Assembly (NCBI RefSeq): GCF_003002055.1 | Contig: NZ_PVZF01000005.1 | Coordinates: forward strand, 124,001 to 188,000 | Length of the DNA stretch: 64,000 bases | DNA from: Kineococcus rhizosphaerae | Lineage (GTDB): Bacteria > Actinomycetota > Actinomycetes > Actinomycetales > Kineococcaceae | Direction of reading: 5' to 3' | The notes under the pieces: generated by a model | Told to the model about the DNA's origin: nothing | The model's input: the letters and a program-made list of their open reading frames with translations, nothing else | Database searches by the model: none | In this document: one piece after another, positions 9,928 through 18,877 of the stretch | Numbering within the stretch: the first letter of the stretch is position 1 | Layout of the letters: each line of letters starts with the position of its first letter | Translations under genes and position numbers: made by a program

Positions 9928-10770
9928 TCAACCCTTCACGGCACCGTTGGTGAGACCTGCGACGATGCGGCGCTGGAACACCAGCGCCAGGACCACGACG
10001 GGGATCGTGACGATGACGGCCGCGGCCGAGATCGCCCCCGTCGGCTGGACGAAGTAGCTGGACCCGGTGAAGCTCGACAGCGCCGCCGGGACCGGCTGCG
10101 CGTCCGACGTCGAGGTCAGCGAGATGCCGAACACGAAGTCGTTCCAGGCGATGAAGAACGCGATGATCGCCGTGGTGAACACCCCGGGGGCGGCGAGCGG
10201 GACGATCACCTTGCGGAACGCCTGCCAGCTCGTGGCCCCGTCCACCTGCGCGGCCTGCTCCATGTCCCACGGGATGCCCCGGAAGAACGCCGACATGGTC
10301 CAGATCGAGATGGGCAGGGTCAGGGCCAGGTAGGGGATGATCAGACCGGGGATCGTGTCGTAGAGCCCGATCTGGCGCCACAGGTTGAACAGCGGCGTCA
10401 CCATCGTGATGACGGGGAACACCGCGACGGCCAGCGCGCTCGTCAGGACGACCCGCTTGCCCGGGAAGTCCAGCCGCGCGATCGCGTAGGCCGCGAACAT
10501 GGCCAGCACGACCGCGATGAACGTCGCGACGAGGCACGTGATGATCGAGTTCCGCAGCGCCGGCAGGAACAGGTCGGCCCCGTCGCCGGCGAAGATGCCC
10601 TGGTAGTTGGCCCAGGTCGCGTTCGTGGGGAAGAACGTCTTCTCGCTGAGCGCGGCCTCGGACTTCAGGCTCATCGAGACGATGTAGACCACCGGCACGA
10701 TCGCGTACAGGACGATGAGGAGCGCCCCGACGTACCAGCCGGTCTTCTCCTTCGCGGACATCGCACCCAT
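9928..10770 (-). CDS. sugB: Sugar ABC transporter permease (MalG/SugB type)
   Basis: Inner-membrane permease of the binding-protein-dependent importer, 280 residues with six transmembrane segments. The EAA coupling motif EQAAQVDGATSWQAFRKVIVPLAAPG sits between TM4 and TM5 and contacts the ATPase. The ATG at 10770 overlaps the end of the upstream permease by one base; Met4 is an alternative start. The gene ends 8 bp before the ATPase start, so the operon is tightly packed. Confidence 0.9.
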   Translation of the reverse strand: MGAMSAKEKTGWYVGALLIVLYAIVPVVYIVSMSLKSEAALSEKTFFPTNATWANYQGIFAGDGADLFLPALRNSIITCLVATFIAVVLAMFAAYAIARLDFPGKRVVLTSALAVAVFPVITMVTPLFNLWRQIGLYDTIPGLIIPYLALTLPISIWTMSAFFRGIPWDMEQAAQVDGATSWQAFRKVIVPLAAPGVFTTAIIAFFIAWNDFVFGISLTSTSDAQPVPAALSSFTGSSYFVQPTGAISAAAVIVTIPVVVLALVFQRRIVAGLTNGAVKG

Positions 10771-11723
10771 CAGCCTTCACCTCTCGCCCGGGCCAGGTCG
10801 ACCTTGAACACCTTGATGGCGATGAAGCAGATCGCCAGGACGCACACGAACAGCAGCACCGAGACCGCCGACCCCAGCCCGATCTCCAGGCGGGAGATCG
10901 TCTGGTTGTAGGCCAGGGAGGAGACCGTCTCGGTCCCCGCCGCACCCTTGGTCATGATGTAGACGTTGTCGAAGATGCGGAACGCGTCGAGCGCGCGGAA
11001 CAGCAGGGCCACCATGATCGACGCCTTCATGTTCGGCAGCGTCACCTTCCACAGCCGTTCCCACGCCGTCGCGCCGTCGACCTTGGCCGCCTCGGTCATG
11101 TCCGAGGGGACCTGCGCCAGACCGGCGAGCAGCAGCAGGGAGATGAACGGCGTGGTCTTCCAGATCTCCGAGAGGCAGATGACCGCCAGCGCGCTCCACT
11201 TGTTGGCGAACACGTCGAAGTCGTCGAGGCCGAGCACGACGTTCATGAAACCCGTCGTCAGCCCGAAGGCGTACTGCCACGCGTAGGCGGACACGACCGT
11301 GATGACGGCGTAGGGGACGAGGATCGCCGTGCGCACGATCGGCCGCAGCCAGCCGAGCACCTTGTGCATGACCATGGCCAGCGCGAAGCCGATGACGAGC
11401 TCCACGGCGACGGTGACCACCGTGATCATCGCGGTGTTGCCCAGGGCCTTCCACCACAGGCTGTCCGTGAGGATCACGCCGTAGTTCTTCAGGCCGACGA
11501 ACTCCCGGTCGCCCGGGGCCGTGAGCCGGTAGCTGAACAGCGACTCGTACAGCGCCTGCAGGATCGGGTAGCCCGTGACGGCCACGAGGATGACGAACGC
11601 CGGGCCGGCGAGGTACCAGCCGAGGCGCGCCTCGGCCCGGGCCTTGTCCGAACCCCGCGCCCGTCTCTTCGCCGGCCGGGAGACCGACAGGTCCCCCGCC
11701 GACCGCGTCTCGACCTGGCTCAC
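10770..11723 (-). CDS. sugA: Sugar ABC transporter permease (MalF/SugA type)
   Basis: Partner permease, 317 residues. It has an arginine/lysine-rich cytoplasmic N-terminus (about 1-32), then TM1 (GWYLAGPAFVILVAVTGYP) and six segments in all, with an EAA motif TEAAKVDGATAWERLWKVTLPNMK. Its GTG start at 11723 overlaps the 3' end of the binding-protein gene by 4 bp, and its end overlaps the next permease by one base, consistent with translational coupling through the operon. Confidence 0.9.
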   Translation of the reverse strand: MSQVETRSAGDLSVSRPAKRRARGSDKARAEARLGWYLAGPAFVILVAVTGYPILQALYESLFSYRLTAPGDREFVGLKNYGVILTDSLWWKALGNTAMITVVTVAVELVIGFALAMVMHKVLGWLRPIVRTAILVPYAVITVVSAYAWQYAFGLTTGFMNVVLGLDDFDVFANKWSALAVICLSEIWKTTPFISLLLLAGLAQVPSDMTEAAKVDGATAWERLWKVTLPNMKASIMVALLFRALDAFRIFDNVYIMTKGAAGTETVSSLAYNQTISRLEIGLGSAVSVLLFVCVLAICFIAIKVFKVDLARARGEG

Positions 11724-13021
11724 AGCAGCTTCTCCCCTCGGAGAACCTCACCGATGTACTCCTGGGAGGCGCCCGGGGTGCGGTCCGTGACCCCCGAGAC
11801 GGGCTGCCACTGGTCGGCGATGCCCTGGCTCACCTCGTTGTAGTAGGCCGTCTGCGGTCGCGGCGCGGCGGCCTGCAGGGAGGTCCGGATGGTGTCGTAC
11901 ATGGGGTACGCCTCCTGGACCTGCGGGTCGTCGTAGACCGACTCCAGCGCCGCCGGGTTGCCGTCGGAGACCATGTACGCGGCCTGGTTCTGCTCCGAGA
12001 CGATGCAGGAGACGGCCTGGAACGCCGCGTCCTGGTGCTCGCTGAACGCGCTGACGCCGATGTCGATGCCGCCGAGCGGGGGTTTGGCCTCCTGGCCCTC
12101 GCTCATCGCGGGGTAGGTCGTCCAGCCGTAGTCGTCGAAGACCGCCTGGTCCATCGTGCCTTCCTCGGCCGCCGACTTGCCCTGGGCGTAGACGAACGGC
12201 CAGTTCACCATGAAGGCGGCGCCCCCCTGCTGGAACAGGTTGGCGGTGGCCGCCTCGTCGCGGTTGTCGATGCCCGGCCCGCCGACACCCGCGGCGGTGA
12301 TGTCCTGCATCACCTTCGCCGCGGCCTTCCCGGCGTCGGACTCCAGCCCGAGCCGGATGTCGGGGCCCTTGGCGTCGGGGTTCTCGATGACCTCGCCCCC
12401 GGCGGAGGCGATCATCGCGTTGACCCACACCGTCATGGACTCCGCCCGCTGCCCCTGGACGCCGATCGCCGTGCCCTGGGCCTTCGCGGCCTGGACCAGC
12501 TGGTCCCACGTGAGGGGTTTCGTCACGTCCAGCCCGGCGGCCTGCGCGACGGACTTGCGGTACCACAGCAGTTGCGTGTTGGCCCAGAACGGGGCGGTGA
12601 CGAGTTCGCCCTTCCAGCTCGCTCCCTGCACGGCCCCGTCGACGACGCCGTCGGACCACTGCTGCTGCAGGTCGGCGGGGACCTTCGCCAGGAACCCCGC
12701 CTCGGACGTCTCCGGCACGAAGACCGGGTCCAGGCTCATGAGGTCGATCGAGCTGTCGTTGCCCGCGAGCCGGCGCATCAGCTGCTCGCGCTGGGCGGCG
12801 GCGTCACGGGGCAGGATGGACGTGTCGATCGTGTACGCGCCCCCGGACTGCTCGCTGCAGTCGGCGGCGATCTTCGCCTGTCCCCCGTTGTCGGGGTTGA
12901 CGTACCAGTTGAGCGTCGGGGTCCCCGACGCCGTGCTCGAGCCTCCGCAGGCGGTGAGACCCCCGGCGAGCACCGTCGCTGCGCTCAGGATCCCCAGCCG
13001 GGTGCGCCATCGGCCAGCCAC
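11720..13021 (-). CDS. lpqY: Sugar-binding lipoprotein, LpqY-like
   Basis: Extracellular solute-binding protein family 1, 433 residues, first gene of a four-gene importer. It has a Sec signal with lipobox LTAC and lipidated Cys25. The mature region resembles mycobacterial trehalose-binding LpqY: SILPRDAAAQREQLMRRLAGNDSSIDLMSLD followed by PFWANTQLLWYRKSVAQAAG. Gene order also matches lpqY-sugA-sugB-sugC, which in mycobacteria recycles trehalose from cell-wall glycolipid synthesis. Trehalose, or a related disaccharide, is therefore the best guess; specificity is not proven by sequence. The 161-bp gap to divergent fumC holds the shared control region. Confidence 0.78.
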   Translation of the reverse strand: MAGRWRTRLGILSAATVLAGGLTACGGSSTASGTPTLNWYVNPDNGGQAKIAADCSEQSGGAYTIDTSILPRDAAAQREQLMRRLAGNDSSIDLMSLDPVFVPETSEAGFLAKVPADLQQQWSDGVVDGAVQGASWKGELVTAPFWANTQLLWYRKSVAQAAGLDVTKPLTWDQLVQAAKAQGTAIGVQGQRAESMTVWVNAMIASAGGEVIENPDAKGPDIRLGLESDAGKAAAKVMQDITAAGVGGPGIDNRDEAATANLFQQGGAAFMVNWPFVYAQGKSAAEEGTMDQAVFDDYGWTTYPAMSEGQEAKPPLGGIDIGVSAFSEHQDAAFQAVSCIVSEQNQAAYMVSDGNPAALESVYDDPQVQEAYPMYDTIRTSLQAAAPRPQTAYYNEVSQGIADQWQPVSGVTDRTPGASQEYIGEVLRGEKLL

Positions 13022-13108
13022 AGTCCCTCCTCCGACTTCGTCGTCCGGTTCTGTGGGCCATGCCTACACCGGCCGTTCTCACAGCGCACCCTGAGCACGC
13101 ACCCAGGA

Positions 13109-13135
13109 GCGGATCGTGAGCTCCCCGTGATCCGC
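13109..13135. promoter_or_regulatory. Inverted repeat in the lpqY-fumC divergent region
   Basis: GCGGATC (13109-13115) is repeated in inverted orientation as GATCCGC (13129-13135) with a 13-nt spacer. It lies in the only control region of the sugar importer and of fumC, so it could be an operator for either. No consensus -35/-10 pair was convincing nearby. Confidence 0.35.
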
Positions 13136-13182
13136 ACCACCGGGTGCCCCACCTCGCGGGCGGGCTTGGCAGGATGACCCCC

Positions 13183-14598
13183 ATGGCCAGTGAAGCCCCC
13201 TCCCCGCAGTCCGGCGACGAGTTCCGCATCGAGCACGACACCATGGGGGAGGTCCGGGTCCCCGCTGCCGCGAAGTACCGCGCGCAGACCCAGCGGGCCG
13301 TGGAGAACTTCCCGATCTCCGGGACGCCGCTGGAGCGGGCCCACATCGAGGCCCTGGCGCGCATCAAGAAGGCCGCCGCCCTCGCCAACGCCGAGCTCGG
13401 CGTCCTGGAGCGCGACCTCGCCCAGGCCGTCGCCGACGCCGCCGAGGAGGTCGCCACCGGCCGCTGGGACGCCGACTTCCCCGTCGACATCTTCCAGACC
13501 GGCTCGGGCACCAGCTCGAACATGAACGCCAACGAGGTCATCGCGACCCTGGCCACCGAGCGGCTCGGCTCCCCCGTCCACCCGAACGACCACGTCAACG
13601 CCTCGCAGTCGTCCAACGACGTCTTCCCGACCTCGGTGCACGTCGCCGCCACCTCGGCCGTCGTCAACGACCTCGTGCCGGCGCTGCGGCACCTGGAGCT
13701 GGCGCTGGCGCGCAAGGCGCACGAGTGGGCGGACGTCGTGAAGTCGGGCCGCACCCACCTGATGGACGCCACCCCGGTCACCCTGGGTCAGGAGTTCGCC
13801 GGCTACGCCACCCAGCTGCGGCGCGGCATCGAGCGCGTCGAGGCGACCGTCGTCCGCGTGGCCGAGGTGCCGCTGGGCGGCACCGCGGTCGGCACGGGCA
13901 TCAACACCCCGCCCGGGTTCCCGCAGCGCGTCATCGAGCTGCTGGCCGCCGACACGGGTCTGCCGCTGACCGAGGCTGAGGACCACTTCGAGGCCCAGGG
14001 CGCCCGCGACGCGCTCGTCGAGCTGTCCGGGGCGCTGAAGGTCGTCGCCGTCAGCCTCACCAAGATCTGCAACGACCTGCGCTGGATGGGTTCCGGTCCC
14101 CGCACCGGCCTGGGCGAGCTGCGCCTGCCGGACCTGCAGCCGGGGTCCTCCATCATGCCGGGCAAGGTCAACCCCGTCGTGCCCGAGGCCACGCTCATGG
14201 TGTGCGCGCAGGTCGTCGGCAACGACGCCACCGTCGCCTGGGCCGGGGCCAGCGGGTCGTTCGAGCTGAACGTCCAGATCCCCGTCATGGCCCGCAACGT
14301 CCTGGAGTCGGCGCGCCTGCTGGGCAACGCCGCCAGGCTGCTGGCCGACCGCACGATCGACGGCCTCGAGGCCGACGTCGAGGCGTGCCGCCGCTACGCC
14401 GAGTCCTCCCCCTCGATCGTGACGCCCCTGAACCGCGCGATCGGCTACGAGGCCGCCGCGAAGGTCGCCAAGCACGCCGTGGCGACCGGTTCGACGGTGC
14501 GCGAGGCCGTGATCGACCTCGGCTTCGTCGAACGCGGCGAGGTGAGCGAGGAGCAGCTCGACGCCGCCCTGGACGTCATGTCGATGACCCACCCGTAG
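13183..14598 (+). CDS. fumC: Class II fumarate hydratase
   Basis: TCA-cycle enzyme for reversible hydration of fumarate to L-malate, iron-independent class II, 471 residues. The start ATG at 13183 is 8 nt after agga; upstream in-frame starts at 13144 and 13174 are poorer. Diagnostic motifs are [25 protein letters not shown], the catalytic [17 protein letters not shown], and the superfamily signature [11 protein letters not shown] at about residue 321. It corresponds to M. tuberculosis fum (Rv1098c), which also sits near glpX. A large nested hairpin follows the stop codon and probably terminates the message. Confidence 0.97.
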   Translation: MASEAPSPQSGDEFRIEHDTMGEVRVPAAAKYRAQTQRAVENFPISGTPLERAHIEALARIKKAAALANAELGVLERDLAQAVADAAEEVATGRWDADFPVDIFQTGSGTSSNMNANEVIATLATERLGSPVHPNDHVNASQSSNDVFPTSVHVAATSAVVNDLVPALRHLELALARKAHEWADVVKSGRTHLMDATPVTLGQEFAGYATQLRRGIERVEATVVRVAEVPLGGTAVGTGINTPPGFPQRVIELLAADTGLPLTEAEDHFEAQGARDALVELSGALKVVAVSLTKICNDLRWMGSGPRTGLGELRLPDLQPGSSIMPGKVNPVVPEATLMVCAQVVGNDATVAWAGASGSFELNVQIPVMARNVLESARLLGNAARLLADRTIDGLEADVEACRRYAESSPSIVTPLNRAIGYEAAAKVAKHAVATGSTVREAVIDLGFVERGEVSEEQLDAALDVMSMTHP

Positions 14599-14606
14599 TC
14601 CCCCTC

Positions 14607-14672
14607 CCGGCTCCTGGGGACTTTCGAACGTCTCACGAGACTCTGAGACGTCGGAGGATCCCCAGGAGTCGG
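14607..14672. terminator. Nested double-hairpin between fumC and the antiporter gene
   Basis: An outer stem of 14 bp with one G/T mismatch (core CTCCTGGGGA at 14611-14620 against TCCCCAGGAG at 14659-14668) encloses a second perfect 8-bp stem (ACGTCTCA at 14628-14635, TGAGACGT at 14644-14651). It starts 8 nt after the fumC stop and ends 11 nt before the antiporter start, so it could end fumC transcription or act as a leader structure for the next gene. There is no U-tract. Confidence 0.65.
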
Positions 14673-14683
14673 CATCGGGTTGG

Positions 14684-16291
14684 ATGGGCGGCGTGTTCGC
14701 CCAGCTGCTGATCGTCGTCTTCGCCGCGCTCGCCCTGACGATCGTCGCCGCCCGCCGCGGCTGGCAACCTCCCCTGCTGCTCGCGATCGCCGGGGCCGCG
14801 GTGTCCTTCGTCCCCGGCGTCCCCCGGGTGGAACTGTCCCCCGAGGCGATCCTCACGGTCGTCCTGCCGCCGCTGCTGTTCTCCACGACGCAGGACTTCT
14901 CCCTCAGCGGTTTCGTGCGGCGCTGGCGGTCCATCACGAACCTGGGGGTGCTGCTCGTCGTCGTGACGACGGCCGTCGTGGGGCTCGTCGCGAGCCTCGC
15001 GATCCCCTGGGTCACCCTGTCGACGGCGCTCGTCCTGGCCGCGGTGGTCTCCCCGCCCGACGCGGTGACGGCCGTCGCGATCGGCGGCCGGCTCGGGTTG
15101 CCGTCACGGGTCCTGAACACCCTCAAGGGCGAGAGCCTGGTCAACGACGCCGCCGCCCTGACCCTGTTCTCGGTGACGGTCGCCGCAGCCACCCACTCCG
15201 ACGACGACGGTTTCCTGCCCGCCAACCCGGTGCTGTTCTTCCTCGTGACCGCCGCGATCGGGACGGCCGTGGGGTTCGCGCTGGGCCACCTCGCCGCCGC
15301 CGTCCGCGCCAAGCTCACCGAGCCCTCGCTCATGACGGCGTTCGCGGTGCTGCTGCCCTTCGCCGCGTACGCCGTCGCGGAGGCCGTCGACGGGTCCGGG
15401 GTCCTCGCCGTCGTCGTGGCCGGTTTCGTGCTGTCGCGGCACTCGCTGTCCGCGGTGTACGCCACGCGCCTGGCCGAGCGCGAGATCTGGAACGTCGTCG
15501 ACGTCCTGCTCGAGGCGTTCGTCTTCGCCTACCTCGGCCTGCAGTTCCACTTCCTGCTCGCCGATGCCGTCACCGACGGCTCCCGCGCCTGGTCGTTGCT
15601 GGCCGCGGGTCTGGTGGTCCTGGCCGCCGTCGTGCTCGTCCGGGTCGCGTGGGTCCTGGGCGGCGGGTTCCTCATGCGGAACCTGTTGCACGGCAGGTTC
15701 TCCCCCGGCGGCAGGCACTACAGCCCCGCCGAGGACGTCGTGCTCGCCTGGACCGGGATGCGCGGCGTGGTGACGCTGGCCGCGGCCGCCGGCATCCCCG
15801 AGGACTTCCCGCACCGCGCCGACCTGCAGGTCCTCGCGTTCGTCGTCGCCGTGGGGACGCTGCTGCTGCAGGGTTCCACGCTGCCGCCGCTGATCGGCAG
15901 GCTGCACCTGGACACGTCGCGGGAACGCACCTGGCGCGAGGCCGAACGGCGCAAGGCCCAGGACGTCTCCCGCGCGAGCATGTTCGAGGTGCTGCGCGTC
16001 GCCCGCGACGAGGCCACCGACCCGCGCGAACGGGACCTGGTGGACGCCCTGCTGGAACGCGCCGACCGGCTCTCGCGGGCCCGGCTGGCCGAGCAGGAGG
16101 AGAACGAGGGCACGAGCCCCACGGCGGCCCGCGCCGTCGAGGTGCGCCGGCGCACGCTCGTCGCCCAGCGCGGGGCGCTGCTGGCGGCCGAGGAGTCCGG
16201 CGAGGTGTCCGAGGACGCCGTGCGCGAGGCGCTGGAACAGCTCGACCTCGACGAGGCGTCCCTCGCCCACCGGGGTTCCCCCCGCCTGTGA
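14684..16291 (+). CDS. CPA1 family Na+/H+ antiporter
   Basis: Predicted cation/proton antiporter of the NhaP/NhaS (CPA1) type, 535 residues. About twelve transmembrane segments occupy residues 1-405, with the conserved SPPDAVTAVA (Asp126) and GESLVNDA (Asn154-Asp155) motifs that carry the transport carboxylates. A soluble charged C-terminal tail of about 125 residues (ERTWREAERRKAQDV, RARLAEQEENEG) is a likely regulatory domain. The ATG at 14684 follows the fumC hairpin closely; a GTG three codons later is possible. Role would be pH or Na+ homeostasis. The gene ends at a long repeat-family palindrome. Confidence 0.88.
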   Translation: MGGVFAQLLIVVFAALALTIVAARRGWQPPLLLAIAGAAVSFVPGVPRVELSPEAILTVVLPPLLFSTTQDFSLSGFVRRWRSITNLGVLLVVVTTAVVGLVASLAIPWVTLSTALVLAAVVSPPDAVTAVAIGGRLGLPSRVLNTLKGESLVNDAAALTLFSVTVAAATHSDDDGFLPANPVLFFLVTAAIGTAVGFALGHLAAAVRAKLTEPSLMTAFAVLLPFAAYAVAEAVDGSGVLAVVVAGFVLSRHSLSAVYATRLAEREIWNVVDVLLEAFVFAYLGLQFHFLLADAVTDGSRAWSLLAAGLVVLAAVVLVRVAWVLGGGFLMRNLLHGRFSPGGRHYSPAEDVVLAWTGMRGVVTLAAAAGIPEDFPHRADLQVLAFVVAVGTLLLQGSTLPPLIGRLHLDTSRERTWREAERRKAQDVSRASMFEVLRVARDEATDPRERDLVDALLERADRLSRARLAEQEENEGTSPTAARAVEVRRRTLVAQRGALLAAEESGEVSEDAVREALEQLDLDEASLAHRGSPRL

Positions 16292-16300
16292 GCGCCCGGG

Positions 16301-16361
16301 GTTTCGGCACGTTGACTCCACGGTCCCGTTCATCGGGACCGTGGAGTCAACGTGCCGGAAC
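16301..16361. repeat. Long palindrome, copy 1 of a dispersed family
   Basis: Perfect 24-bp arms (16305-16328 and 16334-16357) flank a 5-nt loop; four more outer bases pair with one mismatch. The arm begins CGGCACGTTGACTCC, a sequence shared with palindromes at 20906 and 60701. It sits between the convergent ends of the antiporter and rpsD genes, 10 bp after the antiporter stop, and probably terminates transcription in both directions. Conservation of the arm sequence, not only of the pairing, marks it as a repeat family. Confidence 0.85.
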
Positions 16362-16438
16362 CACGCCGACCACCCGGGAACGACGACGGGCGCCGACCCC
16401 CGTGGGGATCGGCGCCCGTCGAGCGCGGTGCGGCAGGC

Positions 16439-17047
16439 TCAGCGCGAGTAGTACTCGACGACGAGCTGCTCGTCGCAGGTCACCGGGATCTGCTCGCGGA
16501 CCGGGAGGGCGTTCACCGTGGCGGTGAGGTCCTCGCGCTCCACGGACAGCCAGCCCGGGATCTCGTTGTCGCTCCAGCCGCCCTCACGGGCGACGATGAA
16601 CGGCGTCTTGGCCTTCGAGCGCGGCGCGACCTCGACCGTCTGGCCGGGGACGACGCGGAACGAGGGGCGGTCGACGCGACGGCCGTCGACGACGATGTGG
16701 CGGTGCACGACCATCTGGCGGGCCTGGTAGATGGTGCGGGCGAAGCCGGCACGCCAGACGACGGCGTCGAGACGCGTCTCGAGCAGCTGCACCAGGTTCT
16801 GACCGGTCTTGCCAGGCTTGCGCTTGGCGAGGTCGTAGGCGCGACGCAGCTGCGTCTCGCTCACGTCGTACTGGTAGCGCAGACGCTGCTTCTCGCGCAG
16901 CTGCGTCGCGTAGTCCGACGCCTTCTTCTGCTTGCGGCCGTGCATGCCCGGGGGGTACGGACGGCGGTCCATGAAGCGGGCGGCCTTCGGCGTGAGGGCC
17001 ACCCCGAGCGCGCGGCTGATGCGCACCTTGGGTCGGGCGTTGTTCAT
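16439..17047 (-). CDS. rpsD: 30S ribosomal protein S4
   Basis: Primary 16S rRNA-binding protein of the small subunit, 202 residues. It contains [45 protein letters not shown] (the S4 RNA-binding domain) and the C-terminal [20 protein letters not shown]. The ATG at 17047 has aggaga about 8 nt upstream. The gene stands alone rather than between rpsK and rpoA, as in Streptomyces and unlike Mycobacterium. It converges on the antiporter gene across palindrome copy 1. Confidence 0.97.
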   Translation of the reverse strand: MNNARPKVRISRALGVALTPKAARFMDRRPYPPGMHGRKQKKASDYATQLREKQRLRYQYDVSETQLRRAYDLAKRKPGKTGQNLVQLLETRLDAVVWRAGFARTIYQARQMVVHRHIVVDGRRVDRPSFRVVPGQTVEVAPRSKAKTPFIVAREGGWSDNEIPGWLSVEREDLTATVNALPVREQIPVTCDEQLVVEYYSR

Positions 17048-17239
17048 TCCACTCTCCTGATCGTAAGGTGAGCCTGACCAAAGTCGAGAAGCCCTCGACC
17101 GGCCAGGACGATCGCGCACCGAGGAGGCACTGTGGACCACCGGATCCAGGGGATCGAACGGGCCACGGCACCGGATCCCCATCGGACTGGGGGTTCGGAA
17201 CGCACCGACTCCAACTCTACGGCCTCCGACGGGGTGCGG

Positions 17240-18109
17240 GTGACCACCCGCCCGACGCCCGCGCAGTGGGCCCGCACGCTCGCCGTGGGCACCGTCACCG
17301 GGACGCTGCACCTGCCGCGCACCGACGCGGCCTGCCCCCACCAGCGGCAGCCCGGCGCGGACGACGTCTTCGCCCGGGCCACCGCGGTGCAGCGCCGGGC
17401 CGGTGAACCGCGCACCGAGAGCCACCCCGTCCAGCACCTCACCGACGCGTGGGGCGGACTGCTGCTGCTGCTCGAGGACGGCTCCCCGGTGCACCGCAGG
17501 CTGGTCGAGCTCGAGACCGACGCCCGCTGGCGCGGGGTCCCGGCCGTCCTGGACGTCCTGGACGTCCCGCCGGGGCAGGCGGCCCTGCCCCGCGCCCGGC
17601 TGTGCGTGACGGGCTGGGTCGAGGCGGTCCTGCCTGCCGACCAGCGCCGGGTGGCCCAGACCGCGGCCGCCGTCCGCCCCCTGGGCGCCCTGCTGGACGT
17701 CGGCACCACGCGCTCGATCTGGCGCCTGGAGGTGGCCGACGTGCGCGTCACGACGGCCGGCGGGGTGCACCTGCTGGAGGACGAGCAGTTCACCGCCGCC
17801 GCCCCGGACCCGCTGTACGACGACGAGGACGGCCTCGTCGCGCACCTGGAGACCCACCACCGCGACGCGCTCGTCGGCTGGGTCCTGGACACCCTGCCCG
17901 CGGAGCAGGCCCGCGAGACGCGCGAGGTGGCCGTCGTGGGCGCCGACCGCTACGGCCTCGACGTCCTGGTGACGGTCGGCGATGGCACGACGACCCTGCG
18001 CGCCGGGTTCGCCGAACCCGTCACGCACGAGCACGACGTCGCCCGCGCCCTCTGCCGGCTCTTCGAACGTCCCTGCGCCGCAACGGGTTGCATGCACGCA
18101 GGCGCGTGA
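17240..18109 (+). CDS. DUF2470 domain protein
   Basis: About 289 residues if GTG 17240 is used; the frame is open to a GTG at 17132, but the upstream part is unconserved and would occupy the rpsD promoter region. The C-terminal 80 residues ([55 protein letters not shown]) match DUF2470, a domain found in heme-utilisation and pyridoxamine-oxidase-like flavoproteins such as HugZ. The N-terminal part ([51 protein letters not shown]) has a split-barrel-like pattern. A heme or flavin role is inference. A cysteine-containing tail ([11 protein letters not shown]) ends inside the terminator hairpin. Confidence 0.72.
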   Translation: MTTRPTPAQWARTLAVGTVTGTLHLPRTDAACPHQRQPGADDVFARATAVQRRAGEPRTESHPVQHLTDAWGGLLLLLEDGSPVHRRLVELETDARWRGVPAVLDVLDVPPGQAALPRARLCVTGWVEAVLPADQRRVAQTAAAVRPLGALLDVGTTRSIWRLEVADVRVTTAGGVHLLEDEQFTAAAPDPLYDDEDGLVAHLETHHRDALVGWVLDTLPAEQARETREVAVVGADRYGLDVLVTVGDGTTTLRAGFAEPVTHEHDVARALCRLFERPCAATGCMHAGA

Positions 18110-18134
18110 TCCCCCCGAGGGGTCACGCGCCTGC
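18098..18134. terminator. Bidirectional hairpin between convergent genes
   Basis: GCAGGCGCGTGA (18098-18109) pairs perfectly with TCACGCGCCTGC (18123-18134), with an extra four G-C pairs inside after a one-base bulge. The left arm contains the stop codon of the DUF2470 gene; the other gene ends 18 bp further on. No U-tract on either strand. Confidence 0.7.
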
Positions 18135-18151
18135 GCGGGTGCTCGGCGTGC

Positions 18152-18877
18152 TCAGTACCAGTTGCTGGCCCTGGAGTGCGACCACGCGCCGCAGGGGGTC
18201 CCGTACCGGCTGGCGATGTAGTTCAGCCCCCAGGTGATCTGGGTGACGGGGTTGGTCTCCCAGTCGGCGGCGATGGAGGCCATCTTGCTGCCGGGCAGGG
18301 CCTGCGGGATCCCGTAGGCGCTCGAGGAGGGGTTGTCGGCCGTGTAGTCCCAGCCGCTCTCCTTGGTCCACAGCGAGTCCAGGCAGCCGAACTGCGCGTC
18401 GTTCCAGCCGCGGTCCGCGACCATGATCCTCGCGATGCCCCTCGGGTCGCGCTGCGCGTTCCGGGTGGCCTCGGCGGCCGCGGCCTGCCGGGCCTCCTCC
18501 GCCAGGCGCGCGGCCTCGGCGGCCGCAGCGGCTTCCGCGGCGGCCTGCTCGGCGGCGACGCGCTGGTCGCTGGCGACGCGGACGTCCGCCTGCTGGAACC
18601 AGTTGTCCGAAGTGGTGCTCTGGCGCTCGGCGGTGGCCGCGACCACGAGGTGGTCGGGCACGGCGGCCTCGGCGCGGGGGGCCGGGCCCGAGGTGAGGGC
18701 GGCGCCGGCGAGGACGGACGCCGAGACGGCGACGACGCCCGGGGCGGCGATCCACGACCAGCGGCGACGGGCCGTGCGGGTCTTCCGGTCCTGAGGGGTC
18801 TGAGCGGTCTGCTCGTCCGTGGGCGCGGTGGGGCGGTGGGGCGGCAAGCCGAACCTTCCGACGTTCTCCCGGCCCAC
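18152..18877 (-). CDS. Secreted transglycosylase-like protein with coiled-coil linker
   Basis: 241 residues. It has a basic cytoplasmic start, a hydrophobic segment at about 41-62 (signal/anchor ending near AEAAV), an alanine/glutamate-rich coiled coil at about 105-140, and a C-terminal lytic-transglycosylase-like domain from about 145: MVADRGWNDAQFGCLDSLWTKESGW with probable catalytic Glu173, then NPSSSAYGIPQALPGSKM and WGLNYIASRYGTPCGAW. Proteins of this architecture act on peptidoglycan in growth or surface remodelling. The cysteine pair Cys165/Cys229 could form a disulfide. GTG 18877 was chosen as the first start before the basic segment; its ribosome-binding site is weak. A 375-bp non-coding leader precedes it. 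Confidence 0.82.
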   Translation of the reverse strand: MGRENVGRFGLPPHRPTAPTDEQTAQTPQDRKTRTARRRWSWIAAPGVVAVSASVLAGAALTSGPAPRAEAAVPDHLVVAATAERQSTTSDNWFQQADVRVASDQRVAAEQAAAEAAAAAEAARLAEEARQAAAAEATRNAQRDPRGIARIMVADRGWNDAQFGCLDSLWTKESGWDYTADNPSSSAYGIPQALPGSKMASIAADWETNPVTQITWGLNYIASRYGTPCGAWSHSRASNWY

